A stretch of DNA of 64,000 nucleotides from contig JAEYMI010000004.1 in the NCBI GenBank assembly GCA_023461275.1, positions 48,941-112,940 on the forward strand, in the 5' to 3' direction. Positions 42,268 through 50,292 of the stretch are shown here, one piece after another; the first letter of the stretch is position 1; the number at the start of each line of letters is the position of its first letter. This stretch comes from Actinomycetes bacterium. GTDB lineage: Bacteria > Actinomycetota > Actinomycetes > Mycobacteriales > Mycobacteriaceae. The notes below the pieces were generated by a model, which saw nothing but the letters and a program-made list of their open reading frames with translations, ran no database searches and was not told the origin of the DNA. Both the position numbers and the translations under genes were made by a program.

Positions 42268-42871
42268 GTGCTCGCGCATCATATGTCGGTGACCACGTAT
42301 GACCTGGCGGTTCCCGGCTTCGCTCCGCAATCGACGTTCAAGGCCGTCTGGGACATGCCGCCGACCGAGGACACGTGGGTGACCACCGCGGTCATGATCT
42401 TCGGGTACGGGATGGTCGCGGTGACCATCGTGGTGGCGTCGGTGATCAATCACCGGATCCGGAAACGACGAGGTGCGACGTCGCCGAAGGTCACCCGGCT
42501 GGCCACCTTCGCGTGCTTTGGATTCGTCGTGTTCGCGGTCGTCGGCGCGATCGTCTCGCACCGGGTGAATCGTCCGGTTGATTCGACGCCGGTCGCCGAG
42601 GCGCGGATGCTTTCGCAGGAGTGGGGGGGTCGAGGTCGTCGACGTCACGCAGCTGCCCGGCCGGGTGCCTGCGTTCAACGCGCCTCTCACGGTCAGGTTC
42701 GGCACGAACACCGTCGAATGCCGTCTGACGACGTACGGCGCACGGAAGGGATCGTCGGAGTTGTACAGCAACATGCCGACCCCGCAGCGCGGTCGGGGAC
42801 GGCCGCAGATGGTGTTCGACATGTGGTGCCCGACAGTCGGCGACGTGGTGTTGGCGCCGTCGGCCGATTGA
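42268..42871 (+). pseudogene. Membrane protein gene frameshifted in a G7 run
   Basis: Reading from a GTG at 42268 (or ATG at 42283) gives two transmembrane segments (WVTTAVMIFGYGMVAVTIVVA; LATFACFGFVVFAVVGAIV) and then runs to SQEWGG, where the frame derails in a run of seven G's (42623-42629). Removing one G gives SQEWGVEVVDVTQLPGRVPAFNAPLTVRFGTNTVECRLTTYGARKG and a clean stop at 42869-42871, about 200 residues in all. The second part looks like an extracytoplasmic domain. It may be a real frameshift, a phase-variable tract or a sequencing error. Family not recognised. Confidence 0.65.
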
Positions 42872-42875
42872 TCCG

Positions 42876-42944
42876 GGGTCTCGATAAACCGCTCGCCCAG
42901 GGGCTCGCGGCACTCGACCGGCAGTTGGACCACTCGACCAGCAG
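42876..42944. repeat. GTCTCGATA-type gene-end element
   Basis: GGGTCTCGATAAACCGCTCG...GCGGCACTCGACC and a further CACTCGACCAGCAG repeat the unit at 40431-40497. It lies between the frameshifted membrane gene and the convergent GntR gene. Confidence 0.5.
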
Positions 42945-42961
42945 CATGAACGTTGTCGGCG

Positions 42962-43732
42962 CTATCCCGTCAACCGTCCCTGTGCGACGAAGCGGACGCG
43001 GTCGCCGCGATAGAACGAGCGTGTCCATTCGACGATGCGCCCGTCGGTGTCGCGGGACTGCCGTTCGATCAGCAACAATGGGTTTCCGGTGGATACCTGC
43101 AGGTGAACGGCCTGCTCGGGGGTGGCCAACGCAGTCTGGACGGTGTCCTCGACGTCGATGATGGTGATTCCGAAGTCGGCGTGCAGCGTCGTGTACAGCG
43201 AGCCGCGTCGGGTCACGTGATCGGCCAGCCCGGGGAGCGGCCCGGGCAGGTGCGCGGTTTCGAGGGCCAGTGGTTCGTCGGCGACGACGCGCAGCCGGGT
43301 GAGGTGCTCGACGGGCGCGCCGGCGGTGATGCCCAACCGTTCGGCGAGCACATCGTCGGCGACCATCTGCCCGGCGTCGAGCAGGGTGGATTCGACGCTC
43401 TTGCCCTCGTCGCGCAGGTCGTCGCTGAACGAGGTGAGCTGTCGGATGTGGACCGGTTTGGGCGGCGTGACGAAATTTCCGCTGCCCTGGGTGCGGCTCA
43501 GCACCCCTTCGGAACTCAACTCGGCCAACGCTTTTCGTAGCGTCGTGCGTGAGGTGTGCAGTTCGTCGGCGAGTTTGCGTTCCGGTGGCAACGACATTCC
43601 CGGTTCCAGCGTCGCGATCCGCTGCTCAAGCGCAAGCTTGACCTGGAAGTAGGCCGGACCCGCCGGCCTGCGCCGATTCTCGGCAGTGCGCTGCCGTGAT
43701 GGAGAGGAGCCCGGAACAGACGTCGTCGACAT
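42962..43732 (-). CDS. GntR/HutC-family regulator of N-acetylglucosamine use
   Basis: The 256-residue protein has an N-terminal GntR winged helix (YFQVKLALEQRIATLEPGMSLPPERKLADELHTSRTTLRKALAELSSEGVLSRTQGSGNFV) and a C-terminal UTRA effector domain (HLTRLRVVADEPLALETAHLP..., LLLIERQSRDTDGRIVEWTRSFYRGDRVRFV). That is the DasR/NagR class, which responds to glucosamine-6-P or GlcNAc-6-P. It is divergent to the GlcNAc operon, and two matching palindromes lie between them. The ATG at 43732 gives the usual short basic lead. Confidence 0.9.
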   Translation of the reverse strand: MSTTSVPGSSPSRQRTAENRRRPAGPAYFQVKLALEQRIATLEPGMSLPPERKLADELHTSRTTLRKALAELSSEGVLSRTQGSGNFVTPPKPVHIRQLTSFSDDLRDEGKSVESTLLDAGQMVADDVLAERLGITAGAPVEHLTRLRVVADEPLALETAHLPGPLPGLADHVTRRGSLYTTLHADFGITIIDVEDTVQTALATPEQAVHLQVSTGNPLLLIERQSRDTDGRIVEWTRSFYRGDRVRFVAQGRLTG

Positions 43733-43759
43733 GAATTCCACCCTATCTATTGACGCGGC

Positions 43760-43779
43760 AGATTGGTATATGCCAATCT
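43760..43779. promoter_or_regulatory. GntR/DasR-like operator 1
   Basis: AGATTGGTATATGCCAATCT is a near-perfect palindrome (one mismatch pair at the centre-flank) of the TGGTnTAnnCCA type bound by DasR/NagR regulators. It lies 28 bases upstream of the gntR start and 56 upstream of the transporter start. Confidence 0.75.
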
Positions 43780-43793
43780 TGGACCCATCACAC

Positions 43794-43809
43794 ATTGGTG
43801 TATACCAAT
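43794..43809. promoter_or_regulatory. GntR/DasR-like operator 2
   Basis: ATTGGTGTATACCAAT is a second palindrome of the same type, centred about 32 bases (three helical turns) from operator 1 and 26 bases before the transporter GTG. Occupation of both could bridge or block both promoters. Confidence 0.75.
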
Positions 43810-43834
43810 CCAGAACCCAAGAGAAGAGGTCCCC

Positions 43835-45277
43835 GTGACTACAGGTGTGATGAACCGGGTCAGTGCAGGTCGAACGCGAACATCGGGTGCACTCGTCGGT
43901 GTGGCCGCGGCATCGGTGGGCGTCATCTACGGCTACGACAGCAGCAACATCGGTGCCGCCCTGAAGTTCATCGCTGAGGACTTCGGTCTCGGCGACGCGG
44001 GCAAGCAGGCGCTGGCGACGGTGGTGGTGATCGGGGAGATCCTCGGCGCGATCGCCGCGGGCTGGATCGCCAACCGGATCGGCCGCAAGTGGTCGATGGT
44101 CGGCGTCGCCGCGACGTACTGCCTGTTCGCACTGTTCAGCGCGTTCGCGCCGACCAACGCGGTGTTGCTCGGCGCGCGACTGCTGCTCGGTATCACCATC
44201 GGCGTGTCGGTCGTCGTGGTGCCGGTGTTCGTCGCCGAATCGGCCCCGCCACGCATGCGTGGGGCGATGCTGGTCGCCTATCAGGTGGCCACCATCGTCG
44301 GAATCATCGGCGGCTACGTCATCGGCTACTTCCTCGCCGGCCATCACGCCTGGCGGTGGATGCTCGGAATCGCTGCCGTCCCAGCGCTTCTCGTCACTCT
44401 GCTGGTGATCACCATGCCCGACACTCCCCGCTGGTACGTCTCCAAAGGACGATTCGACGAGGCGCGCGCAGCACTGCAGGGTATCGACCCGTCCGCCGAC
44501 GTCGACGCCGAGATCGGTGACATGCGTCGGGCGCTGGCCGAGGAGTCCGGCGGTGGTCTCGCCGAGATGTTCCGTAAACCCTGGCTTCGCGCAACGGTTT
44601 TCGTGGTCGGTCTGGGTTTCCTGATCCAGATCACCGGCATCAACGCCGTCGTGTACTACAGCCCGAAACTGTTCGAGGACATGGGATTCACCGGCGACTT
44701 CGGCACCCTGATGCTGCCCGCGCTGGTCCAGGTGGCCGGCCTGGCCGCAGTGATCATCTCGCTGTTCACCGTCGACCGCATGGGTCGACGCCCGATTCTG
44801 CTCGGCGGTATCGCGGCCATGGTGGTCGCGACGGTGATGCTGATCGTCACTTACGGTCCGCTGCACGGCGACGGTTCGGCGGCTCACGTGCTGGGCTTCT
44901 CCGGGCTGGTGTTGTTCACCATGGGCTTCTCGTTCGGCTTCGGCGCCCTGGTCTGGGTCTATGCGGGAGAGGCCTTTCCGGCGCACCTGCGCTCGTACGG
45001 ATCGTCGATGATGCTGACGTCGGATCTGGTGGCCAACGCCATCATCGCCGCTTTCACCCTCAGCCTGATCAACCTCATCGGAGGTGCGGGAACGTTCGCG
45101 ATCTTCGGTGGGTTCGCGCTGATCGGGCTGGTCTTCGTCTACCTGCTCGCCCCGGAAACCAAGGGACGCAAACTCGAAGAGATCCAACACTTCTGGCAGA
45201 ACGGTGGCCAGTGGCCGGACGAGTCGTCGGCCGGCGCGGCTCCGCTGGCATCCGCAGAACGGCCGACGGTGCGATGA
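43835..45277 (+). CDS. MFS sugar porter, likely N-acetylglucosamine importer
   Basis: The 480-residue permease has twelve hydrophobic segments and the sugar-porter motifs: GYDSSNIGAAL in TM1, GWIANRIGRKWS (the motif-A D/G-R-x-G-R-R/K variant), PESP-like PDTPRWYVSKGRFDEARAAL, and PETKGRKLEEI at the end. It should import an unphosphorylated sugar with a proton; the operon context names GlcNAc. The GTG at 43835 has AGAAGAGG upstream. Its last codons overlap the kinase ATG (ATGA). Using MFS uptake plus a kinase instead of a PTS contrasts with Streptomyces and E. coli. Confidence 0.85.
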   Translation: MTTGVMNRVSAGRTRTSGALVGVAAASVGVIYGYDSSNIGAALKFIAEDFGLGDAGKQALATVVVIGEILGAIAAGWIANRIGRKWSMVGVAATYCLFALFSAFAPTNAVLLGARLLLGITIGVSVVVVPVFVAESAPPRMRGAMLVAYQVATIVGIIGGYVIGYFLAGHHAWRWMLGIAAVPALLVTLLVITMPDTPRWYVSKGRFDEARAALQGIDPSADVDAEIGDMRRALAEESGGGLAEMFRKPWLRATVFVVGLGFLIQITGINAVVYYSPKLFEDMGFTGDFGTLMLPALVQVAGLAAVIISLFTVDRMGRRPILLGGIAAMVVATVMLIVTYGPLHGDGSAAHVLGFSGLVLFTMGFSFGFGALVWVYAGEAFPAHLRSYGSSMMLTSDLVANAIIAAFTLSLINLIGGAGTFAIFGGFALIGLVFVYLLAPETKGRKLEEIQHFWQNGGQWPDESSAGAAPLASAERPTVR

Positions 45278-46188
45278 CCACCACCGGTGCGGTCCTGGCC
45301 TTCGACATCGGCGGATCGAAAACCCACGCGATGCGTGTCGAAAGCGACGGCAGCTCAACCGAAGTCGTCGTCGGCAGCGCCAACGTGTCGTCGGTGGGCG
45401 ACGCCGAGGCCGGACGTCAGCTCGACGCGGCGATCGACCAACTCGGTGGAGCGCGTGGTGTCACGGCGGTCTGTGCGGGCGCCGCGGGCGTCGACACACC
45501 GGTGGCGGTGCAACGCTTGCGTACGCTGATCACCGAACGCGTCGGATGCGCCAGGACCCGCATCGTCCACGACAGCCAGCTGATCCTCGCCGCCGCGGGA
45601 GTCGACGACGGGATCGCCGTCATCTCCGGCACCGGCTCGGTGGCGTGGGCCCGCAACGGCGACCGCACCGCACGCGCCGGCGGCTGGGGATACCTGCTCG
45701 GCGACGAGGGCAGCGGCTACTGGGTGGCCCGCGAAGCCGTGCGCGGCACCCTCGACGCCGTCGACAAAGGCACTCCGGCAGGCGAACTCGGCCAGATGCT
45801 GGCCGCCGACTGCGGGCTGACCGATCACACCGAACTGCTGAATCACTTCTATCAACAGTCCGACCGACGGTACTGGGCTGGCCGGTCACGCGTGGTTTTC
45901 GAGCTCGCGCACTCGGGTGACACGGCCTGCCTCGGTATTGTCGACGCTGCCGCTCAGGCATTGACATCGCTTGCGGTGCAGGTCGGTTCGCGTCTGGAGC
46001 CCACCGGACCGGTCGTCCTAGCCGGTGGGCTCATCGTGCACCAGCCCATGCTCGCCGACCGCGTCCGCCATCACCTCGACGCCCACCACTACACAGACGT
46101 GCGCATCCTCGACGTCGACCCTGTCCATGGCGCTGTCCGGCTCGCCCAACAACTCATCGACCAAAACGCAAAGGTAGACCAACCATGA
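45274..46188 (+). CDS. BadF/BadG-type N-acetylglucosamine kinase
   Basis: The 304-residue protein is an ASKHA kinase: phosphate 1 motif AFDIGGSKTHA, adenosine-side AGAAGVDT, phosphate 2 region ISGTGSVAWAR, and the GWGYLLGDEGSGYWVAREA motif shared with N-acetylglucosamine kinases of the BadF/BadG family. It should phosphorylate GlcNAc at O6 with ATP. Both ends overlap neighbouring genes by four bases. A glucosamine kinase is the alternative, but the deacetylase NagA downstream fits GlcNAc. Confidence 0.87.
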   Translation: MTTTGAVLAFDIGGSKTHAMRVESDGSSTEVVVGSANVSSVGDAEAGRQLDAAIDQLGGARGVTAVCAGAAGVDTPVAVQRLRTLITERVGCARTRIVHDSQLILAAAGVDDGIAVISGTGSVAWARNGDRTARAGGWGYLLGDEGSGYWVAREAVRGTLDAVDKGTPAGELGQMLAADCGLTDHTELLNHFYQQSDRRYWAGRSRVVFELAHSGDTACLGIVDAAAQALTSLAVQVGSRLEPTGPVVLAGGLIVHQPMLADRVRHHLDAHHYTDVRILDVDPVHGAVRLAQQLIDQNAKVDQP

Positions 46189-47246
46189 GCACCACCACCC
46201 TGACAACTCCACAACCCGGCGCGCTGATGGCCGCTGAGATCGCCCAACAACCCGACGCGTGGTCGACGTTGCTCGCCGACGGCGCATCGGTCATCGCCGA
46301 CGTCGCACGCGAGATCGCCCGTCGTAAGCCACGATTCGTTCAGTTCGTGGCCCGCGGCACCAGCGACCACGCTGCGCTGTATGCCAAATACCTGATCGAG
46401 ATCCGGCACGGGCTGCCGGCCGGACTGGTCTCACCGTCGACGATGACCGTGTACAAAGCCACACCCGATCTGCGCGATGTGCTCTACATCGCGGTCAGCC
46501 AGTCCGGGGGCTCGCCCGACCTGGTCACTTCCGTCGAGGTGGCGCGGGCCCAGGGTGCCACCACGGTCGCGATCACCAACAACGACAGTTCACCGCTGTC
46601 GGAGGCTGCCGAGTTCGGGATCAATGTGCTTGCCGGGCCGGAGAAGTCGGTGGCGGCCACCAAGTCCTATACCTCGGAGCTGCTGGCGCTCTATCTGCTC
46701 ACCGAGTACATGCGCGACGGCAACGTCGACGCTGTGCAGGCGTTGCCCGCGCTGGGTGAGCGGGTGCTCGCCGCCGATGAGTCGGTTCGCGATGTCGCGC
46801 AACGTTATCGGTTCGCACAGCGCCTCATCACCACCGGGCGTAGCTACTCGTATCCGACTGCGCGGGAAGCGGCTCTCAAACTGATGGAGACGTCGTACCT
46901 TTCGGCACAGGCATTTTCGGGCGCGGACCTGCTGCACGGACCGCTGGCGACGGTGGATCCGCAGGTGCCGGTGATCGCGGTGGTCCCTGACAGTGCGGGT
47001 GGTGCCGCGATGGACCCGGTGCTGGACCGTTTGCGCGAACGCAATGCCGACGTTTTCGGCGTCGGATCGGCGGCGCACATCGACGGGCTGGCCGGTGGGA
47101 TCGCACTCCCGGCGGGCACACCCGACGAGTTGTCACCGCTGTTGGAAATTCTCCCGTTGCAACAACTTGCGCTGCACCTGGCGATCGCGCGTGGCGGTGA
47201 CCCGGACACGCCGCGCGGGTTGCGCAAGGTGACGGAGACACTGTGA
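46185..47246 (+). CDS. SIS-domain glucosamine-6-phosphate deaminase (NagB-II type)
   Basis: The 353-residue protein has two SIS sugar-isomerase domains: FVARGTSDHAALYAKYLIE and AVSQSGGSPDLVTSVEVARAQG (phosphosugar serines), then GPEKSVAATKSYTSELLA and GRSYSYPTAREAALKLMETSYLSAQAFSGADLLHGP. It lacks the glutaminase domain of GlmS, so it runs the deaminating reaction: glucosamine-6-P to fructose-6-P and ammonia. It is translated in step with the kinase and NagA by four-base overlaps. Confidence 0.9.
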   Translation: MSTTTLTTPQPGALMAAEIAQQPDAWSTLLADGASVIADVAREIARRKPRFVQFVARGTSDHAALYAKYLIEIRHGLPAGLVSPSTMTVYKATPDLRDVLYIAVSQSGGSPDLVTSVEVARAQGATTVAITNNDSSPLSEAAEFGINVLAGPEKSVAATKSYTSELLALYLLTEYMRDGNVDAVQALPALGERVLAADESVRDVAQRYRFAQRLITTGRSYSYPTAREAALKLMETSYLSAQAFSGADLLHGPLATVDPQVPVIAVVPDSAGGAAMDPVLDRLRERNADVFGVGSAAHIDGLAGGIALPAGTPDELSPLLEILPLQQLALHLAIARGGDPDTPRGLRKVTETL

Positions 47247-48433
47247 CCGGCAATGTCTTGGCGCGCAACGGATCTCTGGTCATCACCGCGTCGGCGGTGG
47301 TCTGCGAAGGCGAGGTGCTACGGCCCGGCTGGCTCGTCGTCGACGACGGACGAGTCACCGCGACCGGGTCGGGTCCGACGCCGCGCGACGCCGACCTCAC
47401 CTTCGACGACGGAATCATCGTCCCGGGGTTTGTCGACATGCACGTCCACGGTGGTGGCGGGGCGTCGTACACCGACGGCGATCCCCACGACGCCCGACGC
47501 GCCGTCGACTTCCATCGGACCCAAGGCACCACAACCACGTTGGCCAGTCTGGTGAGTGCGGACCCCGACGTGCTCGTCGAGCAGATCCGCGGGCTACGAG
47601 AGTTGGTGGATGCCGGCGACATCGCCGGGATTCACCTCGAGGGGCCCTGGCTGAGCCACGACCGCTGTGGCGCACACGATCCCGCTGCGCTGCGATCGCC
47701 GACCCGCTCCGACGTCGGCAAGCTCCTCGATGCGGGTGACGGGAGTATCCGAATGGTCACGCTGGCACCGGAACTCGACGGTGCGCTGCCCGCCATCGAG
47801 CAGTTGACCGACGCCGGTGTCGTGGTCGCGATCGGCCACACCGAAGCCACCTATGACCAGACGCGTGCGGCGATCGCGGCCGGCGCTCGAGTCGGTACGC
47901 ACCTGTTCAATGCGATGCGGCCGCTGCATCATCGGGAACCGGGGCCGGCGTTGGCGTTGTTGGAGAATCCTTCTGTCACTGTCGAAGTCGTCGGCGATGG
48001 GGTGCATGTGCATCCCTCGTTGGCGGCTTACGTCGAACAGACGGCCGGCCCGGATCGGGTGGCGCTGGTCACCGATGCCATGGCTGCGGCCGGAATGACC
48101 GACGGCTCTTACCGTTTGGGTGTACTCGACGTCGATGTGGTCGACGGCGTGGCGCGAGTGCGCGCTACCGGTGCGATCGCGGGGAGTACCGCGACCATGG
48201 CGCGGTTGTTCGCGCGGTCGGTGCGCGGGTCTCGCGGTGATGGACTCCTGACCGACTCTGCGTTGCTGGCGGCGAGTGCGATGACCTCAAGCACGCCGGC
48301 GCGTGCGCTCCGGCTCGGCGACGTCGGCGAGCTGGCACCTGGCCGCTGGGCGGACTTCGTGGTGCTCGACGACGCCGGGTGGGTCCAGGATGTCTATCGG
48401 CGCGGAGCGCGGGCGGTGCGTGTCACGGCGTAA
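47243..48433 (+). CDS. nagA: N-acetylglucosamine-6-phosphate deacetylase
   Basis: The 396-residue amidohydrolase has the NagA set: DMHVHGGGG, the metal-ligand glutamate in GIHLEGPW, GHTEATYDQTRAAI, ARVGTHLFNAMRPLHHREPG, the histidine in GDGVHVHP and the catalytic aspartate in LVTDAMAAAGM. It removes the acetyl group from GlcNAc-6-P, feeding the SIS deaminase encoded just before it. The GTG start overlaps the SIS gene (GTGA). It ends the operon; a 21-bp tandem repeat begins eight bases after the stop. Confidence 0.95.
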   Translation: MTGNVLARNGSLVITASAVVCEGEVLRPGWLVVDDGRVTATGSGPTPRDADLTFDDGIIVPGFVDMHVHGGGGASYTDGDPHDARRAVDFHRTQGTTTTLASLVSADPDVLVEQIRGLRELVDAGDIAGIHLEGPWLSHDRCGAHDPAALRSPTRSDVGKLLDAGDGSIRMVTLAPELDGALPAIEQLTDAGVVVAIGHTEATYDQTRAAIAAGARVGTHLFNAMRPLHHREPGPALALLENPSVTVEVVGDGVHVHPSLAAYVEQTAGPDRVALVTDAMAAAGMTDGSYRLGVLDVDVVDGVARVRATGAIAGSTATMARLFARSVRGSRGDGLLTDSALLAASAMTSSTPARALRLGDVGELAPGRWADFVVLDDAGWVQDVYRRGARAVRVTA

Positions 48434-48440
48434 GGGCTGT

Positions 48441-48650
48441 GGGCGCTGTCGATGGGTGAGTGGGCGCTGTCGATGGGTGAGCGGGCGCTGTCGGCGGGTG
48501 GGAGGGCGCTGTCGGCGGTGGGGAGGGCGCCGTCGACGGGTGGGAGGGCGCCGTCGGCGGTGAGGAGGGCGCCGTCGACGGGTGGGAGGGCGCTGTCGAC
48601 GCGGGCAAGGGCGCCGTCGATGGGTGAGTGGGCGCTGTCAACGGGGATGA
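48441..48650. repeat. 21-bp minisatellite, ten units
   Basis: Ten units of GGGCGCTGTCGATGGGTGAGT-type sequence follow one another without spacers from 48441 to 48650, with 0-8 differences each. Units 1, 2 and 9 are nearly alike, as are 5 and 7, and 4 and 6, suggesting higher-order duplication. It lies between the convergent nagA and serine-hydrolase genes and overlaps the last 13 bases of the latter. On the minus strand it would encode a T-A-P-S-H-P-S heptad, but no start or ribosome site supports translation. Confidence 0.9.
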
Positions 48651-50119
48651 CGGCCAGGCGATCCGGGGGACAGCGGCACGCACACGATGGCGAAGCAGCC
48701 GGGGTTGCCGGCCATCGGCGGCCGCAACGGTGTTGGACCGCAGGCGAACACGGTGCAGCCGGGTGGCGCGTAAGGGCCGACGCCCAACGCGCCCAACGTG
48801 ATGTCGGGGTCGGCGAACCGGCTGGCGTCGACGGTCACGTTCACCGCCGGGACGTACGGTCCGGGGTCGGGCATGCGCGGTACCCGGAACGCGCCGACGA
48901 GTCGTCGGAAGAAGTTGTGGTAGAGCTCGCTGCTCGGGTTGGCGCTCAATACCGTTGCCGGATCGGGTGATACGTCGCCGAGGAAGCCCGACCAGCTGAC
49001 GAGCAGCCCGAGGCTCGGCACGATGAAGTTGTTCTGCTGCAGGAAGCCGACCATCGAGTAGGCGTCGGGCGGTAGCCCGGCAAGTGGCGCTGCGTCAACG
49101 GTTTTGCGGGACGGGAACGACGGCCCGATGCACGGTTTGTTGTTCACCCAGAACAGATATCCGTAGCAGCCGTTCGTCGGGGTCGGGGTGTGCAACTGCC
49201 GGATGTAGTCGGAGCTGATGATCCGGCGGCCGTGCCACACGCCGTCGTCGACCATCAACATGCCCAGGCGCGAGTAGTCGGCGGGCGGCATGTAGAGGAA
49301 GGCGTAGCCGTAGGTGTGCCCAGATCGGTCACGTGCCCAGTAGTAGTTGCGCTGGTCAATTCCCAATGGCCCGAATAGGTTACGCTGAGCAAACGTCTGC
49401 AGATCCAGCCCGACGGCGCGTTGGATCACGTAGGCCAGCAGGTCGGGTCCGTGCTGGGTGTACTCGAAGAACGTACCCGGTTGGTGCTGAACAGGAAGCG
49501 CGAGAGCTTGTTTCACGATATTCGGGTCGACGTCGAGCCCGGCCGAGGCTGCCTCGGTGACGATGGATTGTCGGAGGCCAGAGGTCTGGGTCAGTAGGTC
49601 GCGCACGGTGATCGCGGCATGGGCGCGGTCGGCGGACCCCGGCGGGAGGTAGGTGGCGATGGATGCACCGAGATCGAGTTTGCCTTGGGTGTTAGCGATC
49701 CCGGCCAGCATCGCCACCACACTCTTGGTGGAACTGAACATGTTCCACGGGATGTTGCGGGTCACCTGATTGAGCGGTCCGCGACCGATCAGGCAGTCGT
49801 TGCGGAACACCTGGATGTGGGTGCGCAGGCGGGACGCGGCGAAGGCGATCGCGTCGTCGAGTCGAGCCTTGTCGATCCCGACGCCGGCTGGGTCGACCAT
49901 CGTCGGCTCGGCCGCACCGACGGGCTGCTGGCAGCGGGCCAGTGCGGTTGACTGAGCCGCCGTCGACCGGGCTGCCGGTGATGGACCCGGTTGTGCCACG
50001 GCCGACGGCGCAGACGGCACGAGGAGGACGCCGACGAGCAGGCCGGCTGTGACTACCACTCCGGTCATCCACGCGATCGCCATCGAACGCTTCACGATAT
50101 TGAGCGTCGCATTGGCCAT
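48638..50119 (-). CDS. Secreted serine hydrolase (beta-lactamase/PBP4-type fold)
   Basis: The 493-residue precursor has a signal sequence (about 40 residues, ending PSAVAQ-P). The class C beta-lactamase-like fold shows SxxK as S-T-K in MFSSTKSVVAMLAG and a tyrosine motif in EYTQHGPDLLAYVIQ. C-terminal cysteines in NGCYGYLFWVNNKPC and PPGCTVFACGP suggest disulfides. Substrate unknown: esterase, D-aminopeptidase or cell-wall peptidase are all possible. The last codons lie within the minisatellite's final unit. Confidence 0.82.
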   Translation of the reverse strand: MANATLNIVKRSMAIAWMTGVVVTAGLLVGVLLVPSAPSAVAQPGPSPAARSTAAQSTALARCQQPVGAAEPTMVDPAGVGIDKARLDDAIAFAASRLRTHIQVFRNDCLIGRGPLNQVTRNIPWNMFSSTKSVVAMLAGIANTQGKLDLGASIATYLPPGSADRAHAAITVRDLLTQTSGLRQSIVTEAASAGLDVDPNIVKQALALPVQHQPGTFFEYTQHGPDLLAYVIQRAVGLDLQTFAQRNLFGPLGIDQRNYYWARDRSGHTYGYAFLYMPPADYSRLGMLMVDDGVWHGRRIISSDYIRQLHTPTPTNGCYGYLFWVNNKPCIGPSFPSRKTVDAAPLAGLPPDAYSMVGFLQQNNFIVPSLGLLVSWSGFLGDVSPDPATVLSANPSSELYHNFFRRLVGAFRVPRMPDPGPYVPAVNVTVDASRFADPDITLGALGVGPYAPPGCTVFACGPTPLRPPMAGNPGCFAIVCVPLSPGSPGRHPR

Positions 50120-50292
50120 ATCGCACGGAAAGCGGTTTAGGGATATCCGTAATCCAACGGATACCTGCAACCACGGCATCGGACGCGCAGTAAGGACCTT
50201 CGGTCCGTATTCTGTTTCCGCCTCACGCCGTCATCGCACGGCCCATAGAGTGGTTTGCGGGGGAGCCAAACGTCCACACAGGTGGTGAAGAG

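Noticed and set aside
42578..42871. Separate small gene in the second frame after the membrane protein
   Set aside because: Its sequence is the continuation of the membrane protein once one G of the G7 run is removed, so it is treated as a part of the frameshifted gene.
43781..45358. Minus-strand extension of the GntR frame through the MFS gene
   Set aside because: The GntR domain starts at 43732, and the extra N-terminal 540 residues are the antisense of the sugar porter with histidine/arginine-rich nonsense sequence.
48441..48650. Possible CRISPR array
   Set aside because: Units are contiguous 21-mers without spacers, and there are no cas genes. The 54899-54988 array fails for the same reason.
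48423..48683. Minus-strand frame with TAPSHPS heptads
   Set aside because: It is created by the 21-bp minisatellite, lacks a ribosome site and overlaps the serine-hydrolase end in another frame.
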